Under the pieces are notes generated by a model. That model was not told the origin of the DNA. It ran no database searches and saw nothing but the letters and a program-made list of their open reading frames with translations. A program made the translations under genes and the position numbers. Source: JBGMEA01 sp041447245 (GTDB taxonomy: Bacteria > Bacillota > Clostridia > Eubacteriales > Anaerofustaceae). Taken from it: DNA of 64,000 nt. This document shows, piece by piece, positions 1-7,672 of the stretch (positions are counted from its first letter, which is position 1; each line of letters begins with the position of its first letter). The stretch is from positions 1 to 64,000 of the forward strand of contig JBGMEA010000006.1 of assembly GCA_041447245.1 (NCBI GenBank), written 5' to 3'.

Positions 1-4
1 AAAT

Positions 5-120
5 CTCCGTGACGATAGCAGCGGGGCCACACCTGTTCCCATTCCGAACACAGCAGTTAAGCCCGCTCACGCCGAGAGTACTTGTCTGGTAACGGGCCGG
101 TAGGGTAGGTAGTCGCGGGG
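5..120 (+). rRNA. rrf: 5S ribosomal RNA
   Basis: The stretch carries the 5S core (CCGAACACAGCAGTTAAG at about 44-61 and the GTACTT segment at about 78-83). Its ends pair as a terminal helix: CTCCGTGAC (5-13) with GTCGCGGGG (112-120), nine pairs including G-U. A run of seven T follows at 121-127 and probably ends the transcript. No 23S or 16S sequence is visible to the left, so this is either the end of an rRNA operon or a lone 5S gene. The exact ends come from the helix and may be off by a few bases. Confidence 0.95.
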
Positions 121-205
121 TTTTTTTATTGCTCCAAAACTTTTTTTGTTCTTTCTGATTTGTGATACAATAGACCCATTGCAACTACTTCAGGAGTGAA
201 TCGCC

Positions 206-1135
206 ATGAACCGTCAAATTCATACAGTTTCCATCATCGGCATGGGCGCTTTGGGCGTCCTTTATGCTTCCCGCATATCCGAGCATCTTCCCAAAACGAA
301 TCTTCGCGTCATTGCCGATCAATCGCGCATCGACCGATACGAGGCGGAAGGCTTGTACTGCAATGATAAACGATGCGATTTTCAATATGTTCTGCCTAAG
401 ACCAAATCCGACCCTGCCGATTTGGTCATCTTTGCGGTGAAATTCCGTGATTTGCAGGATGCAATTTCTGTTGCAAGAAATCAGATCGGACCCGACACCA
501 TTATCATTTCTCTGCTCAATGGCATCATCAGCGAAGAAATCATCGCCGAGACATACGGCATGAATCAAATCGTTTTTTGCGTGGCGCAGGGAATGGATGC
601 CGTGAAAATGGGGAACAAACTGACCTATCATCAAATGGGGGAACTCTGTTTCGGCACCTATCCGAAAGGAGCTCCAACAGATCAGGTGCTGCGCGTTGCC
701 GACTTTCTCGATCGGATGCAGGTACCGTACTCCGTAAAAGAAGATATGGCGAAGCATTTATGGGGCAAGTTCATGCTCAATGTCGGCGTGAACCAGACCG
801 TGGCGGTATACCGCGGCAATTACGGCACGATTCAGCGTGAAGGAGAAGCATGCGAAACCATGATCGCTGCGATGAAAGAGGCCATTCGTATTTCAGAATC
901 GGAAGGTACGGGACTCTGTGAGAGCGATCTGACCTACTGGCTCAATATTCTGGATACGCTCAATCCCGAAGGAATGCCGTCGCTTCGGCAGGACACGCTT
1001 GCGAATCGTCCGACCGAAGTCGGTTTGTTTGCCGGCACCGTGTTGGCTTTGGCAAAAAAACACGGCATGGATACTCCCGTCAATCAAATGTTGTATGACC
1101 GCATCACCGAAATCGAGCAATCCTACGGCAAATAG
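206..1135 (+). CDS. panE: 2-dehydropantoate 2-reductase (ketopantoate reductase)
   Basis: NADPH-dependent reduction of ketopantoate to pantoate in the pantothenate/CoA pathway, cytosolic. The 309-residue length fits the ApbA/PanE family. The N-terminal Rossmann motif GMGALG lies at residues 12-17. The C-terminal helical half contains the family segment KHLWGKFMLNVGVN (about 183-196) with the expected Lys and Asn. A weak SD (AGGAG) lies 12-16 nt upstream of the ATG, and a possible -10 (TACAAT, 166-171) lies between the 5S gene and this ORF. The gene stands alone and is closed by a strong terminator. ApbA-family members sometimes reduce other 2-keto acids, so exact substrate is inferred from the family. 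Confidence 0.85.
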   Translation: MNRQIHTVSIIGMGALGVLYASRISEHLPKTNLRVIADQSRIDRYEAEGLYCNDKRCDFQYVLPKTKSDPADLVIFAVKFRDLQDAISVARNQIGPDTIIISLLNGIISEEIIAETYGMNQIVFCVAQGMDAVKMGNKLTYHQMGELCFGTYPKGAPTDQVLRVADFLDRMQVPYSVKEDMAKHLWGKFMLNVGVNQTVAVYRGNYGTIQREGEACETMIAAMKEAIRISESEGTGLCESDLTYWLNILDTLNPEGMPSLRQDTLANRPTEVGLFAGTVLALAKKHGMDTPVNQMLYDRITEIEQSYGK

Positions 1136-1167
1136 CAACGGTTTTTATCAGTAGTACAGAAAATAAC

Positions 1168-1224
1168 ACTCGCGATTCCGAATCAAAGGAAAAGTTTCGA
1201 TTCGGAATTCGTGAGTTTTTTTGT
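1168..1224 (+). terminator. Intrinsic terminator after panE
   Basis: Arms 1168-1184 and 1199-1216 form about 17 base pairs with one bulge, closed by a 14-nt loop and followed by seven T. It separates panE from the DUF5320-led operon. Confidence 0.85.
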
Positions 1225-1228
1225 TTTT

Positions 1229-1284
1229 ATTATTGACATATACCCGAAATATGGTATTCTCTATTTAGGACATATGTCAATAAT
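1229..1284 (+). promoter_or_regulatory. Promoter bracketed by a perfect 13-bp inverted repeat (probable operator)
   Basis: A -35 TTGACA (1233-1238) and an extended -10 TGGTATTCT (1252-1260) with a 16-bp spacer form a good sigma-A-type promoter. The sequence ATTATTGACATAT (1229-1241) covers the -35, and its exact reverse complement ATATGTCAATAAT lies at 1272-1284, just past the expected start site. The arm centres are 43 bp apart, about four helical turns. This suggests a regulator contacting both sides of the promoter. The DUF134 helix-turn-helix protein encoded two genes downstream is the natural candidate, which is inference. Confidence 0.7.
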
Positions 1285-1301
1285 TGGCTGGAGGTGATAT
1301 C

Positions 1302-1508
1302 ATGCCAAATAGAGACGGGACAGGGCCGGAAGGACTGGGTCCGATGTTCGCAAGAGGTCTCGGTGCGGGCGAGCGCAGAGGCGGTTACGGCATCCGCAGA
1401 ACAAATCGCATCGCATCGGGTGGCTTCTTTTCTGACAGAGATGATCTGATCAGAAGAAAAGAGTGTCTGGAGCGTCAATTGGACGCTGTCAATAGACAAC
1501 TGAAATAA
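1302..1508 (+). CDS. DUF5320 family small protein
   Basis: A 68-residue protein beginning MPNRDGTGPEGLGPMFARG, the Gly/Pro/Arg-rich opening typical of DUF5320 proteins that sit beside NifX/Mrp genes in anaerobes. The C-terminal third (DRDDLIRRKECLERQLDAV) looks like a short coiled coil. The ATG at 1302 is chosen because GGAGGTGAT (1290-1298) is a near-perfect SD ending 3 nt upstream; an in-frame TTG further up would include that SD. It is the first gene of the cluster. No biochemical function is known to me. Family assignment rests on the N-terminal pattern and context. Confidence 0.7.
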   Translation: MPNRDGTGPEGLGPMFARGLGAGERRGGYGIRRTNRIASGGFFSDRDDLIRRKECLERQLDAVNRQLK

Positions 1509-1566
1509 CAAAAGGGTGATGCGGGGGGATGGCCACTCCCCCGCAAATTGCCCGAAAGAGGAAATG

Positions 1567-1947
1567 ATGGCAAGACCGAGAAAATGGCGGCAGGTGTGCT
1601 GCCTTCCCGAAAACAGCAAATTTGGTCCGATCGGTACGCGGATATCCGAAATCGGGCATATCGTGATGTCAGTCGATGAGTACGAAACGATCCGATTGAT
1701 CGACCTGCAGGGGTTTACGCAGGAACAATGTGCAGAGCAGATGAACATCGCCCGCACGACGGTGCAGCGCATTTATGACGAAGCCCGCAAAAAACTGGCG
1801 GATTCTCTGGTAAACGGAAAGGTTCTTCTCATCGAAGGCGGGGATTACCGCCTGTGTGAAGGAGATGAACCGACCTGCAGATGCGGCGGATGCCGCAGAC
1901 ACCGTTATGAGGAACTTGCTCAGTCTGCCGAAAAGGAGAAATTATAG
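1567..1947 (+). CDS. DUF134 family HTH DNA-binding protein
   Basis: A 126-residue protein starting MARPRKWRQVCCLPE, the signature opening of DUF134. The middle (about residues 35-90) resembles a sigma-70 region-4 helix-turn-helix (GFTQEQCAEQMNIARTTVQR). The C-terminus is Cys-rich (CEGDEPTCRCGGC), which could hold a metal or an iron-sulfur cluster. The start at 1567, or the adjacent ATG at 1564, follows AGAGGAA. The stop overlaps the GTG start of the next gene by one base. DUF134 proteins accompany Mrp/NifX genes in many anaerobes, so a role as local regulator reading Fe-S or redox state is plausible but unproven here. Confidence 0.8.
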   Translation: MARPRKWRQVCCLPENSKFGPIGTRISEIGHIVMSVDEYETIRLIDLQGFTQEQCAEQMNIARTTVQRIYDEARKKLADSLVNGKVLLIEGGDYRLCEGDEPTCRCGGCRRHRYEELAQSAEKEKL

Positions 1948-2315
1948 TGAGAATAGCAATCCCCGTAGACGAACCGTCTTTGGACGCGCCGGTTTGTGTA
2001 TCGTTTGGACGCGCGCCTTATTTTTTGCTTTACAATACCGTAACGAAAGAAACGGAATTTTTGGATAACAGTGCTGCCGCCGCATCGGGCGGAGCCGGAA
2101 TCAAAGCGGCTCAGGCAGTCGCTGACCGCGGCACGCAGGCTCTGATCTCTCCCCGCTGTGGGGAAAACGCCGCAGAAGTGCTGAACGGTGCGGAAATTAC
2201 GATCTATAAAAGCATTGCGGGAACCGCGAAAGAGAACCTCGATGCTTATGACGACAACAAGCTTTCCGCACTGAGTGAAATTCACCCGGGGTTTCACGGA
2301 CATGAACCAAAATAA
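1947..2315 (+). CDS. NifX/NifB-type dinitrogenase iron-molybdenum cofactor family protein
   Basis: A 122-residue single-domain protein of the Nif-FeMo-co fold (MRIAIPVDEPSLDAPVCVSFGRA at the start, IKAAQAVADRGTQALIS in the middle). The GTG start at 1947 shares its G with the TAG stop of the DUF134 gene, and GGAG (1936-1939) is a good SD. The last 14 bases overlap the next gene. Stand-alone members of this family bind metal-sulfur clusters, including the Mo-Cu cluster of orange protein in sulfate reducers. No nif structural genes are in the window, so nitrogen fixation is not implied. Confidence 0.8.
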   Translation: MRIAIPVDEPSLDAPVCVSFGRAPYFLLYNTVTKETEFLDNSAAAASGGAGIKAAQAVADRGTQALISPRCGENAAEVLNGAEITIYKSIAGTAKENLDAYDDNKLSALSEIHPGFHGHEPK

Positions 2316-3156
2316 ACGCACCATCGCCGTACTCAGCGGGAAAGGCGGAACGGGGAAAACGTTCGTCTCCGTCAATCTTGCCGCGGCGGCAGATCAAGCC
2401 CGCTATTATGACTGCGATGTGGAGGAGCCGAACGGACATCTGTATTTCAAGCCTGAGCCGATTCGTTCGGAAGAGGTCTTTGTACCGATTCCATTTGCGG
2501 ATGCGGCGCTTTGCGATGGTTGCAAAGAATGCATCTCGTTCTGCCGCTTCCATGCGCTGGCGTACGTGGGAAGCAAACTGATGGTATTTCCCGATGTCTG
2601 CCACTCCTGCGGAGGATGCATGTTGGTCTGTCCGAAACAGGCAATTTCCGAAAAACCGAAAGAGGTCGGAAGGCTCGAAATCGGAATGTCTCAATCCGTC
2701 GAAGTACACAGCGGGATCATGAATGTAGGCGTCGAATCAGGCGTGCCTGTGATTCGTTCGCTGCTCGCTGATCAACGCGACGGCGAAGGACTTTTGGTTA
2801 TCGACTGTCCTCCGGGAAGCGCCTGCACGGTGACGGAAAGTATTCGGGATGCGGATTATTGCATCCTGGTAGCGGAGCCTTCCGTGTTCGGTGTGCACAA
2901 TCTGGATCTGGTAGCCCGATTGTGCCGTTCGCTCGGGAAGCCGTTCGGTGTCGTTCTGAACAAATGCACCGAGGAAGAAAACCCGTCCCTTGCGTACGCA
3001 ACGCAGCATCAAATTCCGATCCTCGCATCCGTTCCGTTTGATCCACAGCTTGCTTACTGGAATTCGGAGGGATTGATTGCGGTTCGGGAAAGCGATACGT
3101 ATCGGGAATTATTCCGGGGTGTACTGAATCGAATCGAGCAGGAGGCGGACGCATGA
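2302..3156 (+). CDS. MinD/ParA-type P-loop ATPase with inserted 2[4Fe-4S] ferredoxin domain
   Basis: A 284-residue protein. The deviant Walker A SGKGGTGKT is at residues 12-20, the signature of the MinD/Mrp/NifH class. DCDVEEPN (37-44) is the switch region. A ferredoxin insert follows, with CDGCKECISFC (71-81) and a second cluster motif CHSCGGCMLVCPK near residue 105. Similar ATPase pairs occur in the ORP clusters of Desulfovibrio, where they assemble with NifX-like orange protein. The start at ATG 2302 overlaps the upstream gene by 14 nt; an extension to 2275 is possible but would overlap more. It overlaps the next, paralogous ATPase by 4 nt (ATGA), which points to translational coupling and perhaps a heterodimer. 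Confidence 0.85.
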   Translation: MNQNKRTIAVLSGKGGTGKTFVSVNLAAAADQARYYDCDVEEPNGHLYFKPEPIRSEEVFVPIPFADAALCDGCKECISFCRFHALAYVGSKLMVFPDVCHSCGGCMLVCPKQAISEKPKEVGRLEIGMSQSVEVHSGIMNVGVESGVPVIRSLLADQRDGEGLLVIDCPPGSACTVTESIRDADYCILVAEPSVFGVHNLDLVARLCRSLGKPFGVVLNKCTEEENPSLAYATQHQIPILASVPFDPQLAYWNSEGLIAVRESDTYRELFRGVLNRIEQEADA

Positions 3157-4019
3157 AGCTGCTTTTGATTCTCAGCGGGAAAGGCGGCACGGGCAAGACA
3201 ACGTTGGCAGGCGCGCTGATTCAGATTTACAATGCAAAGGCATATGCGGACTGCGATGTCGATGCGCCCAATCTGCATCTGATCGCAAAACAAACCGAAT
3301 CTCCCGTTCGTTCGGATTATTACGGCATGGAGAAAGCGGTTATTCATCCCGATTTGTGCGTCTCCTGCGGCGCCTGTGCCGAGCATTGCCGCTTCGGTGC
3401 TGTGCTCACGGAGCCCGATTATCACATTGATCCCATCGCGTGCGAAGGCTGCGGGGTATGCTCTTTCGTCTGTCCCGTCTCGGCAGTTTCGATGGAGGAA
3501 GACATCGCGGGCGAGCTGTTTCTTTATTGCAACGATCATGTCTTTTCCGATGCCGTACTGAAAATGGGACGGGGTACTTCGGGGAAACTGGTCACACAGG
3601 TGAAGCAGAACCTTACTGCAAACGCATCGGATGCACCGCTTGCCATTTTGGACGGATCTCCCGGCATCGGCTGTCCCGTCATCGCTTCGGTGTCGGGCGT
3701 GTCTTATGTGCTGATCGTCACCGAACCGACACTGTCGGGCATGAGCGATCTGACCCGCCTTATGAAAACCCTGCATCAATTCGGCGCACCCCATGCGGTG
3801 TGCGTCAATAAAGCGGATTTGAATGATGAGATCAGCCATACCATCGAACTATACTGTACCGAAAACGGGATCCCGTTTCTCGGAACCATCCCATATGATC
3901 CTCAGGCTGTAAAGCTGGTGAATGAAGGAAAATCGATACTTCACTCCGATTCGCCGTCTGCCGATGCGATCCGCCGGATCGCGCTGCATCTGAATATACT
4001 GATGGAACAGGAGGCTTAA
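3153..4019 (+). CDS. Second MinD/ParA-type ATPase with ferredoxin domain
   Basis: A 288-residue paralogue of the preceding gene. It has SGKGGTGKTT near residues 8-17, DCDVDAPN, and two ferredoxin motifs, CVSCGACAEHC (about residue 70) and CEGCGVCSFVC (about residue 98). The ATP-binding and cluster-binding parts are both complete, so it should hydrolyse ATP and carry two [4Fe-4S] clusters. It overlaps the gene before it by 4 nt and lies 1 nt from the MBL gene. In related clusters the two ATPases always travel together. I infer a two-ATPase complex acting on Fe-S or Mo-Cu cluster assembly or cell positioning. Confidence 0.85.
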   Translation: MKLLLILSGKGGTGKTTLAGALIQIYNAKAYADCDVDAPNLHLIAKQTESPVRSDYYGMEKAVIHPDLCVSCGACAEHCRFGAVLTEPDYHIDPIACEGCGVCSFVCPVSAVSMEEDIAGELFLYCNDHVFSDAVLKMGRGTSGKLVTQVKQNLTANASDAPLAILDGSPGIGCPVIASVSGVSYVLIVTEPTLSGMSDLTRLMKTLHQFGAPHAVCVNKADLNDEISHTIELYCTENGIPFLGTIPYDPQAVKLVNEGKSILHSDSPSADAIRRIALHLNILMEQEA

Positions 4020-4020
4020 C

Positions 4021-4842
4021 ATGCTCATACGCGCACTTGCGGAAAACACATCCGTATCGGAAACTTACGGATGCGAACACGGGCTCAGTCTTTATATCGA
4101 AATCGATTTGCATAAAATATTATTTGATATGGGCAGAAAAAAACTGTTTCTGGAAAATGCGAAAAAAATGGGCATCAATCTGTCCGATGTTGACATCGCG
4201 TTTGTTTCTCACGGACATTTCGATCACGGAGGCGGGTTGCGGGCATTTCTCGGCGTGAATGAGATCGCAACGGTGTATGTCAACCGCAAAGCGTTTGACG
4301 GACATCGTTCCGTCAAACCAAACGGGATCGAAGACATCGGGCTGGAACGATCGCTCTACTGCACGCATCGGTTTGTAATGGTTGGTGACGAGCTGAAAAT
4401 CGATGAGGAACTGGAGTTGTTTTCCGACATCAAAACAAGCGAGAGCATGTGCCGATCCCAGAAAAGTCTGACCGTGGAAAGCAGCGAAGGCTTTGTGCCC
4501 GATACATTCGAGCATGAGCAGAATCTGATTATCACGCAGGGAGCGCGCACGGCATTGATCACGGGCTGCGCCCACCGCGGCATCGTGAATATCTTAAAGC
4601 GATATATCGAGCGCAAAGGCAGTGCTCCCGATCTGGTGGTCGGCGGATTCCATCTGTCAAATCCTGATACCGGAGAAGGGGAAGATCCCGCGCTGATTGA
4701 TGAGATCGCGGCTTATCTGAGCGCTCTTCCGACCAAATATTACACCTGTCATTGTACGGGACTTGCGTCCTATCAGCTTCTGAAAGAACGCATGGGTGAT
4801 CAGATCGAATATCTTTCCACAGGCGGAATGATTGAATTTTAA
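4021..4842 (+). CDS. MBL-fold metallo-hydrolase
   Basis: A 273-residue metallo-beta-lactamase-fold protein. The metal motif SHGHFDHGGG (about residues 62-71) is the HxHxDH signature; later ligands are probably GCAHRG (about 181) and HCTG near residue 240. The layout resembles the group annotated as 7,8-dihydropterin-6-methyl-4-(beta-D-ribofuranosyl)-aminobenzene-phosphate synthase-like in anaerobes. That annotation comes from archaeal proteins and should not be taken as the reaction here. The gene follows the second ATPase by one base and belongs to the same operon, so a part in cluster assembly or redox chemistry is likely. Confidence 0.8.
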   Translation: MLIRALAENTSVSETYGCEHGLSLYIEIDLHKILFDMGRKKLFLENAKKMGINLSDVDIAFVSHGHFDHGGGLRAFLGVNEIATVYVNRKAFDGHRSVKPNGIEDIGLERSLYCTHRFVMVGDELKIDEELELFSDIKTSESMCRSQKSLTVESSEGFVPDTFEHEQNLIITQGARTALITGCAHRGIVNILKRYIERKGSAPDLVVGGFHLSNPDTGEGEDPALIDEIAAYLSALPTKYYTCHCTGLASYQLLKERMGDQIEYLSTGGMIEF

Positions 4843-4880
4843 CAGCATTGATATAGAAGAATCGCGAAAAGGAGTTATTT

Positions 4881-5702
4881 ATGAGCGAAACATGCAGCAA
4901 TGATTGCTCGGCATGCGGCAGCGACTGCGCAGACCGAAAAGAAGATTTCAGAGAACAGCCGCACGAACTCAGTCACATCAAAAAAGTGATCGGTGTCGTC
5001 AGCGGAAAAGGAGGAGTCGGCAAGTCGCTGGTCACTGCGCTGCTTGCGGTGAAAATGAACCGCAACGGATACCGTACCGCAATTCTCGATGCGGATATCA
5101 CAGGGCCGTCCATCCCCCGTATGTTCGGCATCAAAGACAAAGCAATGTCGGACGGTATCGGGTTGTATCCGATCCCGTCGAAAACGGGCATCGACATTAT
5201 GTCGGTGAACCTGCTGTTGCAGAACGAAACCGATCCCGTCGTCTGGCGCGGACCGATCATCGCCAACACCGTGACCCAGTTCTGGAAAGACGTCATCTGG
5301 GGTGATGTGGATTACATGCTCATCGACATGCCGCCGGGAACGGGAGACGTGCCGCTCACCGTGTTCCAGTCCATTCCTGTGGACGGCATCGTGGTGGTGA
5401 CATCCCCGCAGGAACTGGTTTCCATGATCGTGGCAAAAGCCGCAAAGATGGCGGAGATGATGAACATTCCGATCCTAGGCATCGTGGAAAATATGAGCTG
5501 GTTTGCCTGCCCCGACTGCGGCAAACGCCATGCGATTTTCGGGGAAAGCCATGTGGAGGAAATCGCAAAAAAATATGGCATCGATGCGATCGCGAAACTG
5601 CCGATCGAGCCGAAAATAGCGGCAGCGGCGGATAAGGGAACCATTGAACTGGTATCGGATGATATCCTGAACGAACTGAACGGTTTGCAGGAGAAACTAT
5701 AA
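4881..5702 (+). CDS. Mrp/NBP35-family iron-sulfur cluster carrier ATPase
   Basis: A 273-residue P-loop ATPase. The N-terminal Cys cluster CSNDCSACGSDC (residues 5-16) resembles NBP35-type Fe-S ligands. The deviant Walker A VSGKGGVGKS lies near residues 41-50. CPDCGK near residue 212 is the CxxC that binds the bridging [4Fe-4S] cluster in Mrp/ApbC dimers. The family transfers Fe-S clusters to apo-proteins in the cytosol. AAAAGGAG upstream of the ATG at 4881 is the SD. A NifX-like partner gene follows 23 bp later. Homologues in ORP clusters are the Mrp member of the complex. Confidence 0.9.
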   Translation: MSETCSNDCSACGSDCADRKEDFREQPHELSHIKKVIGVVSGKGGVGKSLVTALLAVKMNRNGYRTAILDADITGPSIPRMFGIKDKAMSDGIGLYPIPSKTGIDIMSVNLLLQNETDPVVWRGPIIANTVTQFWKDVIWGDVDYMLIDMPPGTGDVPLTVFQSIPVDGIVVVTSPQELVSMIVAKAAKMAEMMNIPILGIVENMSWFACPDCGKRHAIFGESHVEEIAKKYGIDAIAKLPIEPKIAAAADKGTIELVSDDILNELNGLQEKL

Positions 5703-5725
5703 TCGAAATTTACGGAGGTATCAAC

Positions 5726-6079
5726 ATGAAAATTGCCATTGCAAGCGAAGGCACCATGGTAGCGGGTCATTTCGGACACTGCTCCAATTTCAACATTTAT
5801 TCGGAAGAAGACGGACAGATCACCAAGATCGAATCGATTCCGAATCCCGGTCACAAACCCGGATTTCTGCCGGTCTTTCTGCATGATCTCGGGACTACCG
5901 TCATCATTTCGGGCGGTATGGGCGCGGGTGCCATCGACATCTTCAACGAAAAAGGCATCGAAGTTATCACGGGAGCGGAAGGGGAATCCTTAAAGGCCGC
6001 ACAGGCTTATCTCAAAGGCGAACTCAAATCCACCGGTTCGGTCTGCCACGAACACGAACATCACGACGAGTGCCACTAA
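5726..6079 (+). CDS. NifX-like protein with His/Cys-rich tail
   Basis: A 117-residue dinitrogenase iron-molybdenum cofactor-family protein. It opens MKIAIASEGTMVAGHFGHC, where the GHFGHC loop is typical of this family. The last eleven residues are CHEHEHHDECH, a dense metal-binding tail that the other NifX copy in the operon lacks. ACGGAGG precedes the ATG. It is the last gene of the cluster and ends 11 bp before a terminator. Among the two NifX-like proteins, this one most resembles the cluster-carrying ORP-type proteins; the tail may bind Ni, Zn or Cu. Confidence 0.8.
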   Translation: MKIAIASEGTMVAGHFGHCSNFNIYSEEDGQITKIESIPNPGHKPGFLPVFLHDLGTTVIISGGMGAGAIDIFNEKGIEVITGAEGESLKAAQAYLKGELKSTGSVCHEHEHHDECH

Positions 6080-6090
6080 CCTTCACCATA

Positions 6091-6118
6091 GCGTCGCCGA
6101 AAGGCGGCGCTTTTTTTT
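6091..6118 (+). terminator. Intrinsic terminator of the ORP-like cluster
   Basis: GCGTCGCC and GGCGGCGC pair around a GAAA tetraloop (one G-U) and are followed by eight T. Confidence 0.9.
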
Positions 6119-6165
6119 GTTTCGTAATCCGTATGTAAATTGTTCGTCTGGTTTTTGTGCCCGTC

Positions 6166-6194
6166 TTGACGGGCTTTGTTCTTCGTGTTATAAC
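6166..6194 (+). promoter_or_regulatory. Promoter of the 56-residue membrane protein
   Basis: TTGACG (6166-6171), 17-bp spacer, TATAAC (6189-6194). Confidence 0.6.
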
Positions 6195-6225
6195 AGAGTC
6201 GGAAAGAAAAAATCGAGGAATCCCT

Positions 6226-6396
6226 ATGAAACAAAAACAGGTTCATCCTTCCAAAAACAGAGACTTCAGAAGCGGACTGCTCACTCTGATTGCGCTTGCA
6301 AGCATCCTTCTGTGCATCGCCGTCTCTCATCTGGAATCGTCCGATGTCCCTCAGGGAGTCATTTCCGAGCTGATCTCCATGATTACGCTGAACTGA
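6226..6396 (+). CDS. Small single-pass membrane protein, function unknown
   Basis: A 56-residue ORF that I do not recognise. It has a basic N-terminus (MKQKQVHPSKNRDFRSG), one hydrophobic helix (LLTLIALASILLCIAV, about residues 19-34) and a short acidic tail. CGAGGAA lies 6 nt upstream of the ATG, and a good promoter lies about 30 bp above it. A terminator follows at 6468. A promoter, an SD and a terminator around so short a frame favour a real gene, but there is no family evidence. Confidence 0.45.
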   Translation: MKQKQVHPSKNRDFRSGLLTLIALASILLCIAVSHLESSDVPQGVISELISMITLN

Positions 6397-6467
6397 AAAT
6401 TCCGGAACCCGATCATGTCATATGCTTTTCCCTCCTTCCTGACATATGATGGAATGTTCCGTTTCGA

Positions 6468-6494
6468 AACGCCGACAGGCGTTATTTTTTATTT
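6468..6494 (+). terminator. Terminator after the small membrane protein
   Basis: AACGCC and GGCGTT pair around a GACA loop, followed by ATTTTTTATTT. Confidence 0.7.
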
Positions 6495-6529
6495 AAACCA
6501 CTAAAAGAATATATATGTATACAAATATA

Positions 6530-6558
6530 TTGACATATATACACCGGTAATATAGAAT
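6530..6558 (+). promoter_or_regulatory. Promoter of the OB-fold lipoprotein-like gene
   Basis: Consensus -35 TTGACA (6530-6535), 17-bp spacer, -10 TAGAAT (6553-6558), 29 bp before the ATG. The surrounding 60 bp is very AT-rich. Confidence 0.7.
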
Positions 6559-6586
6559 AAAGAAAACGAAAAAATCGGAGGGAATT

Positions 6587-7027
6587 ATGACAGAACAGGC
6601 ACAAAAGCCGAAGAAAAAGAAGAAAGTTTGGTTGATTCTGCTCCTTGCAGCCGTTGTGATCGGTGTGATCGTGGCCGTGAGCGGAGGCGGGGACAAAGAA
6701 AAAACAGCAACACCCGTTGCGGTTGCCGATCTGATCGATGCCTATACATCCAATGAAGTCAGTGCGGATCAGCAGTACGAAGATCAATATCTGGAAATCA
6801 CCGGCACGGTTGCAAGCATCGGAACCGATATCACCAATACGCCGTATATTACTTTTGACAAAGGCGGGATGTTTGAAGTGAATTCTATCCAGTGCTTTTT
6901 CAAGGATGATGATCAGACAGCCAAGGTTGCCAATCTCAGAGAAGGGCAGACGGTTACCATTCGGGGCACCTGCAACGGACTGTCCTTGTTTAATGTATTG
7001 ATCGACGATTGTACGATTGTGGAATAG
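6587..7027 (+). CDS. Membrane-anchored tRNA_anti-like (OB-fold) protein
   Basis: A 146-residue protein. A Lys-rich cytosolic start (residues 8-14) is followed by one transmembrane helix (about 15-31), then a soluble domain. That domain contains QYEDQYLEITGTVASIG and LREGQTVTIRGTCNG, the strand pattern of the tRNA_anti-like OB-fold family found in secreted or anchored small proteins. It should sit outside the membrane as an N-terminally anchored domain. Ligand unknown. CGGAGGGAAT is the SD. It is a monocistronic unit between its own promoter and terminator. Confidence 0.7.
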   Translation: MTEQAQKPKKKKKVWLILLLAAVVIGVIVAVSGGGDKEKTATPVAVADLIDAYTSNEVSADQQYEDQYLEITGTVASIGTDITNTPYITFDKGGMFEVNSIQCFFKDDDQTAKVANLREGQTVTIRGTCNGLSLFNVLIDDCTIVE

Positions 7028-7041
7028 GATGTCGGACGGAA

Positions 7042-7069
7042 GGATGCCGCGTATCGGCGTCCTTTTTTT
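7042..7069 (+). terminator. Terminator after the OB-fold gene
   Basis: GGATGCCG and CGGCGTCC (8 bp, one G-U) with a 5-nt loop, followed by seven T. Confidence 0.9.
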
Positions 7070-7221
7070 GTTTGGGCGGAAAAAATGATTCCGTCTTTTC
7101 CGCATTCGTATGACATACATGGTTGTTTTTGAGGAACGTCGGGACAAAGGCTTTCGAGAAATTTCGATCGGACACAGCAACACCGGTTCCCCTGCGCATT
7201 CCGATATGATACAATCGGCTT

Positions 7222-7581
7222 ATGAACAAAAAACGAAAATCGATTCTGGTTCATTTGGCAGTTTTTGCGTCACTTGCCGCTTATTGGCTGATCCTTTCGT
7301 TCAGCGGCATCGGATGCCCCATCCGTGCGATTACCGGGATTCCGTGTCCCGCCTGCGGTATGACACGTGCGATCATTGCGCTTTTGCATCTGGATATTGC
7401 ATCGTATTGGTATTACAATCCGGCGGCTCTGCTTATCGTCTTTGCCATTCTGTTGGGTGTTCATATTCGGCCCCTGAACAAATATATCCCGAAAAGAATA
7501 CTGCATTTTCTGCTCATTTTCTGTGCGTTGATTATTTTTATCGTATGGCTCATCAGAGTATGTTTCTTTTCCATTCCATAA
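7222..7581 (+). CDS. DUF2752 family membrane protein
   Basis: A 119-residue integral membrane protein with three predicted helices (about residues 10-28, 63-80 and 92-112). The hallmark DUF2752 motif GIPCPACGMTRA is at residues 39-50, with a preceding Cys at residue 32 (GCPIRA). Function of the family is not established. There is no SD close to the ATG; TACAAT at 7210-7215 lies only 7 nt upstream, so the transcript may be leaderless. Confidence 0.75.
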   Translation: MNKKRKSILVHLAVFASLAAYWLILSFSGIGCPIRAITGIPCPACGMTRAIIALLHLDIASYWYYNPAALLIVFAILLGVHIRPLNKYIPKRILHFLLIFCALIIFIVWLIRVCFFSIP

Positions 7582-7672
7582 CTCTTAACGCCTTGCGGAG
7601 ATATCGATAATTATGAAAGAAGAAATTAATGCGGATATAAATCTAAAAATTATTTCCGACGGAAAGTAATGA

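Noticed and set aside
1947..6079. Nitrogenase cofactor (nif) operon
   Set aside because: NifX-type proteins alone do not indicate nitrogen fixation; nifH, nifD, nifK, nifE and nifN are absent.
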